A stretch of 31,154 bases of DNA from a bacterium (GTDB lineage Bacteria; Patescibacteriota; Minisyncoccia; UBA6257; GWB1-50-10). The stretch spans positions 1 to 31,154 of the forward strand of contig JAKALF010000002.1 of assembly GCA_021813265.1 (NCBI GenBank). Reading direction: 5' to 3'. The notes below the pieces were generated by a model. It was not told the origin of the DNA and searched no databases. It saw only the letters and a program-made list of their open reading frames with translations. A program made the translations under genes and the position numbers. This document shows, piece after piece, positions 28,379-31,154 of this stretch (within the stretch, counting starts at the first letter, position 1; each line of letters begins with the position of its first letter).

Positions 28379-29812
28379 ATGGAAGAAATCCTTAGATACA
28401 TACAAAACCAACTCATCCAAGCTCCCTTCCGCTTGAGGTCATATGCACAGGATGAGCAAGGTAAAAAGTTTCCCCAGAGAAATATTTACGTGAAAGTCGA
28501 TAAATACTTCCGCGATTTTTTGTATAACATCAATTCCCAAGACAGGTTGGTTATCATTCCAGGCCTCCGAGGCGTCGGCAAGACTACTATTCTTGCTCAG
28601 CTCTTCTTAAATTATTATCAGGAAGTTGGTGATCGGCGAATGCTCTACGTTTCTTTGGATGAAGTTGTGAATGTTTTCGGTTCATCTCTGAAGGACGTTT
28701 TAACCGCATATGAAAGAATTATCGGCGAAAGTTTTGAGAAGCTTACCAAACCACTTTTTATTTTTATTGATGAAGCTCAGTACGATTCGAAATGGGCATC
28801 AGTATTGAAGTCACTCTATGATCGTTCGAATAAAGTTTTTGTCGCGTGTAGCGGTTCATCGGCTGTTTCCTTGCAGACTAATCCTGACGTGATCCGCCGT
28901 TCTATTTTTCAAAAACTTTTTCCAACCAGCTTTTCTGAATTTTTAATGATCCGCGATGGTAAATTTCCACTTAAAGATCTAAAGAAAAATCTTAAAGACG
29001 CCCTATTCAGCGCCGAGTCCGCAAAAGATGCTTACGAGAAGCTTAAAAAATACGAGCAAAGCGTGGTAAGTGCGTGGGCTTCAATAGACCGCCACTATGT
29101 TGATGAGTATTTGAAGATTGGTACATTACCCTTCGCTATCAAAATGAAAGATGAGGCGCGTGTATATCAGACCATCACCCTACTACTTGATAAGGTGATT
29201 AATCAAGATGTTCAAGGTCTTGGCCGTTTTGATACCAAAACCCTCATACACATCAAGAGAATGTTGTTTCTACTTGCGGAATCTGACGTGGTGAGTATTC
29301 ATAAATTAGCTACCACGCTTGAAACAAGCGTGAATACCGTTTCTAATATTCTTGAAGTATTGGAACAGGCCGAATTACTTATTCGTGTTATGCCTTACGG
29401 CTCAAATTCTAAAAAGGTCAGAAAACCATCACGTTATCAGTTCATGTCCAGCGCGATGCGATCGGCTTTTCTTTCAGTTGCCGGAAACGAACAGATTTTT
29501 GCCGGTCAGAAAGGCCGACTGATGGAAGATATTGTTGCAATGATTTTGTATCGAGAGTTTGTTGCTAGTAGTCGAGGCGCTTTGAATTATGATAGCTCAA
29601 GAGCTGGCGCGGATTTTATTCTCACGATTGCCGGCAAGAACATCATCCCGATTGAAGTAGGTATAGGTGAAAAACTTGGCACACAGGTACGGAGTACGAT
29701 GAAGAAAGTCGGATCGGCAAAGTATGGCATAGTCATCTGCCGAGATTCACTCACATTACTGGAGGATGCTAATATCGTTAAAGTCCCGTTGGATTACTTC
29801 CTGCTTATATAA
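28379..29812 (+). CDS. AAA ATPase with wHTH and DUF4143-like nuclease-fold C terminus
   Basis: A 477-residue protein. Walker A is PGLRGVGKTT (61-70) and Walker B LFIFIDEAQ (126-134), followed by a sensor-1-like CSGSSA. This is the AAA_14/archaeal-type ATPase fold. A winged helix (SIHKLATTLETSVNTVSNILEVLEQAELL) lies near 312-340. The last 100 residues resemble the DUF4143 PD-(D/E)XK-like domain: GADFILTIAGKNIIPIEVGIGEK, where the usual E-x-K reads E-V-G, so nuclease activity may be lost. The start is ATG 28379; the frame is open to 28343 but lies in the promoter start region. The cellular role of this family is unclear. Confidence 0.85.
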   Translation: MEEILRYIQNQLIQAPFRLRSYAQDEQGKKFPQRNIYVKVDKYFRDFLYNINSQDRLVIIPGLRGVGKTTILAQLFLNYYQEVGDRRMLYVSLDEVVNVFGSSLKDVLTAYERIIGESFEKLTKPLFIFIDEAQYDSKWASVLKSLYDRSNKVFVACSGSSAVSLQTNPDVIRRSIFQKLFPTSFSEFLMIRDGKFPLKDLKKNLKDALFSAESAKDAYEKLKKYEQSVVSAWASIDRHYVDEYLKIGTLPFAIKMKDEARVYQTITLLLDKVINQDVQGLGRFDTKTLIHIKRMLFLLAESDVVSIHKLATTLETSVNTVSNILEVLEQAELLIRVMPYGSNSKKVRKPSRYQFMSSAMRSAFLSVAGNEQIFAGQKGRLMEDIVAMILYREFVASSRGALNYDSSRAGADFILTIAGKNIIPIEVGIGEKLGTQVRSTMKKVGSAKYGIVICRDSLTLLEDANIVKVPLDYFLLI

Positions 29813-29854
29813 CTATATATCAAAAGAAATCGCTGTTAAAATAATAAAAGCATT

Positions 29855-30397
29855 ATGCTACCAACCAAAGAGGAGGCCCGGGGTCTTTTAGAATCGCGCG
29901 TAAAAGACGAATACCAGCGTTTTCATGGCAAAATGGTCGCTCTGGCTATCCAAGGATACGCGAAGATATTTCACGAGGATGATCATCTTTGGTATGTGAC
30001 CGGTTTGTTGCATGATCTTGATTTTGAAGCGTTTCCGGACGAACACCCAAGAAGAGAGCTGGAGTGGTTTGGAGAGTGGGGATACCCAAGCGATCTTATT
30101 CACGCCGTGGAAGCTCACGCCTATGGATACAATGGGTTTAAGGTAGAGCCTAAAACCAAGCTTGCTTTCGCGCTCTTAGCTTGCGACGAGATAAGTGGAA
30201 TCTTTTACGCGTATAAAAAGATACATCCTATTCCGTACGGATCCATGAAGGCGGCGTCTATTAAAAAACGCCTCGCGGAAAAGGCCTTTGCGGCAAAAAT
30301 TGATAGGAGTATCATCCAAAAAGGCATCAATGGACTCCCGCTTTCCATGGATGAACATATACGCAATCTCATAACCTTCTTTAGCGCGCTTGATTAA
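29855..30397 (+). CDS. HD-domain phosphohydrolase
   Basis: A 180-residue HD-superfamily protein. The metal ligands are His24 (RFHGKMV), His53-Asp54 (GLLHDLDFEAFP) and Asp111 (LLACDEISGI), with a further His88 in EAHAYGYNG. It probably hydrolyses a phosphate ester or nucleotide; the substrate cannot be read. Codon use returns to the host-like pattern, marking the right edge of the accessory region. The next gene starts one base after its stop. Confidence 0.88.
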   Translation: MLPTKEEARGLLESRVKDEYQRFHGKMVALAIQGYAKIFHEDDHLWYVTGLLHDLDFEAFPDEHPRRELEWFGEWGYPSDLIHAVEAHAYGYNGFKVEPKTKLAFALLACDEISGIFYAYKKIHPIPYGSMKAASIKKRLAEKAFAAKIDRSIIQKGINGLPLSMDEHIRNLITFFSALD

Positions 30398-30398
30398 T

Positions 30399-30920
30399 AT
30401 GTTTCTAAATTTGGGGAAAAGCATTATTGATATTCATGATAGGTTGCGGCTGGGAAAAGACAGAGTTTTTAAACCTCTGGTTGGTGTTTTACCATCAAAT
30501 ATCACACCTAATGATATTACGGCGTTTCGGGCTCTTTTCACGTTATGCTGGATGCCGTTCGCTCTTTTTTATCCCTCCTTATGGCAGGTTTCCCTATATC
30601 TTTTCGTCTATTTTCTCGATCTTTTAGATGGCGCGGTGGCGCGTCTTAACAACCGTGTCACCTATCGGGGATCCTATTTCGATCACGTGAGTGATAAATT
30701 TAACAATATTGCCGTGTTACTCGTTCTCTATGGCGTTACGGGTTATGGGTTTGATGGTTTCCTTTTTTTCATTATATGGGACATGGTTTCGGCGTTTTTC
30801 GTGGTTTGGGAAGTTTGGTCGAAAAACAAAATTCTTTTGTATGTGAGACCCCCGCTTGAGGTTCTGGTTAAAACAGCCCTTTGGCTTTTTCTTGTCGTCG
30901 TGTTTTTGCGAGTTTCTTAA
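30399..30920 (+). CDS. CDP-alcohol phosphatidyltransferase
   Basis: A 173-residue membrane enzyme with about five to six helices and the complete family signature: Asp74, Asp77-Gly78, Ala81-Arg82, Gly91, Asp95 and Asp99 (DLLDGAVARLNNRVTYRGSY then FDHVSD). These residues bind CDP and two metal ions and move a phosphatidyl group from a CDP-alcohol to an acceptor, in phospholipid head-group synthesis. Acceptor specificity (glycerol phosphate, inositol phosphate or other) is not determined. ATG 30399 is chosen, one base after the HD gene; no Shine-Dalgarno is seen. Confidence 0.92.
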   Translation: MFLNLGKSIIDIHDRLRLGKDRVFKPLVGVLPSNITPNDITAFRALFTLCWMPFALFYPSLWQVSLYLFVYFLDLLDGAVARLNNRVTYRGSYFDHVSDKFNNIAVLLVLYGVTGYGFDGFLFFIIWDMVSAFFVVWEVWSKNKILLYVRPPLEVLVKTALWLFLVVVFLRVS

Positions 30921-30962
30921 GTTCGCGAAAAGTCGTGTTTTTTGATAGTATAGTAGGAGAAT

Positions 30963-31154
30963 ATGCGTATAAACATTCATTTCAACACGAAGAATTTGAG
31001 CGTTAATCGTGTCATACGATTCCTGGTTATTTCCGACCTCTTTTTTTGGGGAGGATGGGGACTTATCAACCCCATCTTCGCTCTATTCGTCGTTCAAAAG
31101 ATTTCCGGAACATCCGCCTTTACGGTTGGAGCGGCGTTCGCGCTGTACTGGATC
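30963..31154 (+). CDS. N-terminal part of an MFS-like transporter
   Basis: The frame from ATG 30963 runs off the window, giving 64 residues: a short polar start (MRINIHFNTKNLSVNRVIRF), a first membrane helix (FLVISDLFFWGGWGLINPIF) and a second beginning at AFTVGAAFALYWI. The spacing, and a VVQKISGTSA loop between the helices, suit a major facilitator protein. AGGAG lies 5 nt before the ATG, and TATAGT just upstream may be its -10. Confidence 0.6.
   Translation, partial: MRINIHFNTKNLSVNRVIRFLVISDLFFWGGWGLINPIFALFVVQKISGTSAFTVGAAFALYWI

Noticed and set aside
1..31154. CRISPR array
   Set aside because: No regularly spaced direct repeats and no cas-like genes were seen.

Overview
The window looks like a chromosome segment of a Patescibacteria (CPR) bacterium, most likely Parcubacteria. 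The basis is gene content and order: a compact run of lepB, hisS, HIT, rpsU (S21), yqeY, ybeY, ftsA and ftsZ, a class II (B12-dependent) ribonucleotide reductase, a fused PilM/PilN-like pilus protein and many small membrane proteins. TGA is used as an ordinary stop, so the code 25 CPR lineages are excluded. Phylum is inferred from content, not from a marker tree.

Layout. (1) 1-6150, surface polysaccharide: a gene tail, an O-antigen ligase and a GT2 glycosyltransferase (+), convergent with two small membrane proteins, a flippase and an initiating sugar-phosphate transferase (-). (2) 6200-7150: a short HTH gene with a three-site operator, then an RHH/RelE-type toxin-antitoxin pair. (3) 7190-9030, redox genes: a membrane-anchored DsbA-like protein, a 53-aa SPW protein and a thioredoxin reductase-like flavoprotein. 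(4) 9070-11570: a small anchored protein and pilus-assembly genes. (5) 11556-17922: pth on the minus strand, and divergent from it a housekeeping operon ending in ftsA-ftsZ. (6) 18000-20990: nrdJ with its own promoter, leader and terminator. (7) About 21000-29820, accessory region with AT-rich, host-unlike codon use: a retropepsin-like protease/DUF5678 pair, tRNA-Lys, an orphan gene, tRNA-Asn, a restriction-modification (RM) module between long inverted repeats, an IS1595-family insertion sequence, an orphan gene and an AAA-ATPase/DUF4143-like gene. (8) 29855-31154: HD-domain protein, CDP-alcohol phosphatidyltransferase and the start of an MFS-like transporter, back in host-like codon use.

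The main discovery candidate is the module at 22438-26280. Two 191-bp inverted repeats (two mismatches) enclose an XRE controller-like gene, a PD-(D/E)XK-type nuclease, a complete LexA repressor fused in frame to a beta-class DNA methyltransferase, and a divergent trypsin-like serine protease. The LexA part keeps the Ala-Gly cleavage site and the Ser/Lys dyad of self-cleaving LexA, so the architecture suggests an RM system whose modification enzyme is also a DNA-damage-responsive repressor. The protease and the fusion are driven by divergent promoters whose -10 elements overlap, so one operator could control both. The inverted repeats carry the tail of a gene plus two GC-rich hairpins, oriented to stop transcription from entering the module.

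A second theme is that many promoters in the window place the -10 box 6-7 nt before the start codon with no Shine-Dalgarno sequence, which implies leaderless mRNAs.
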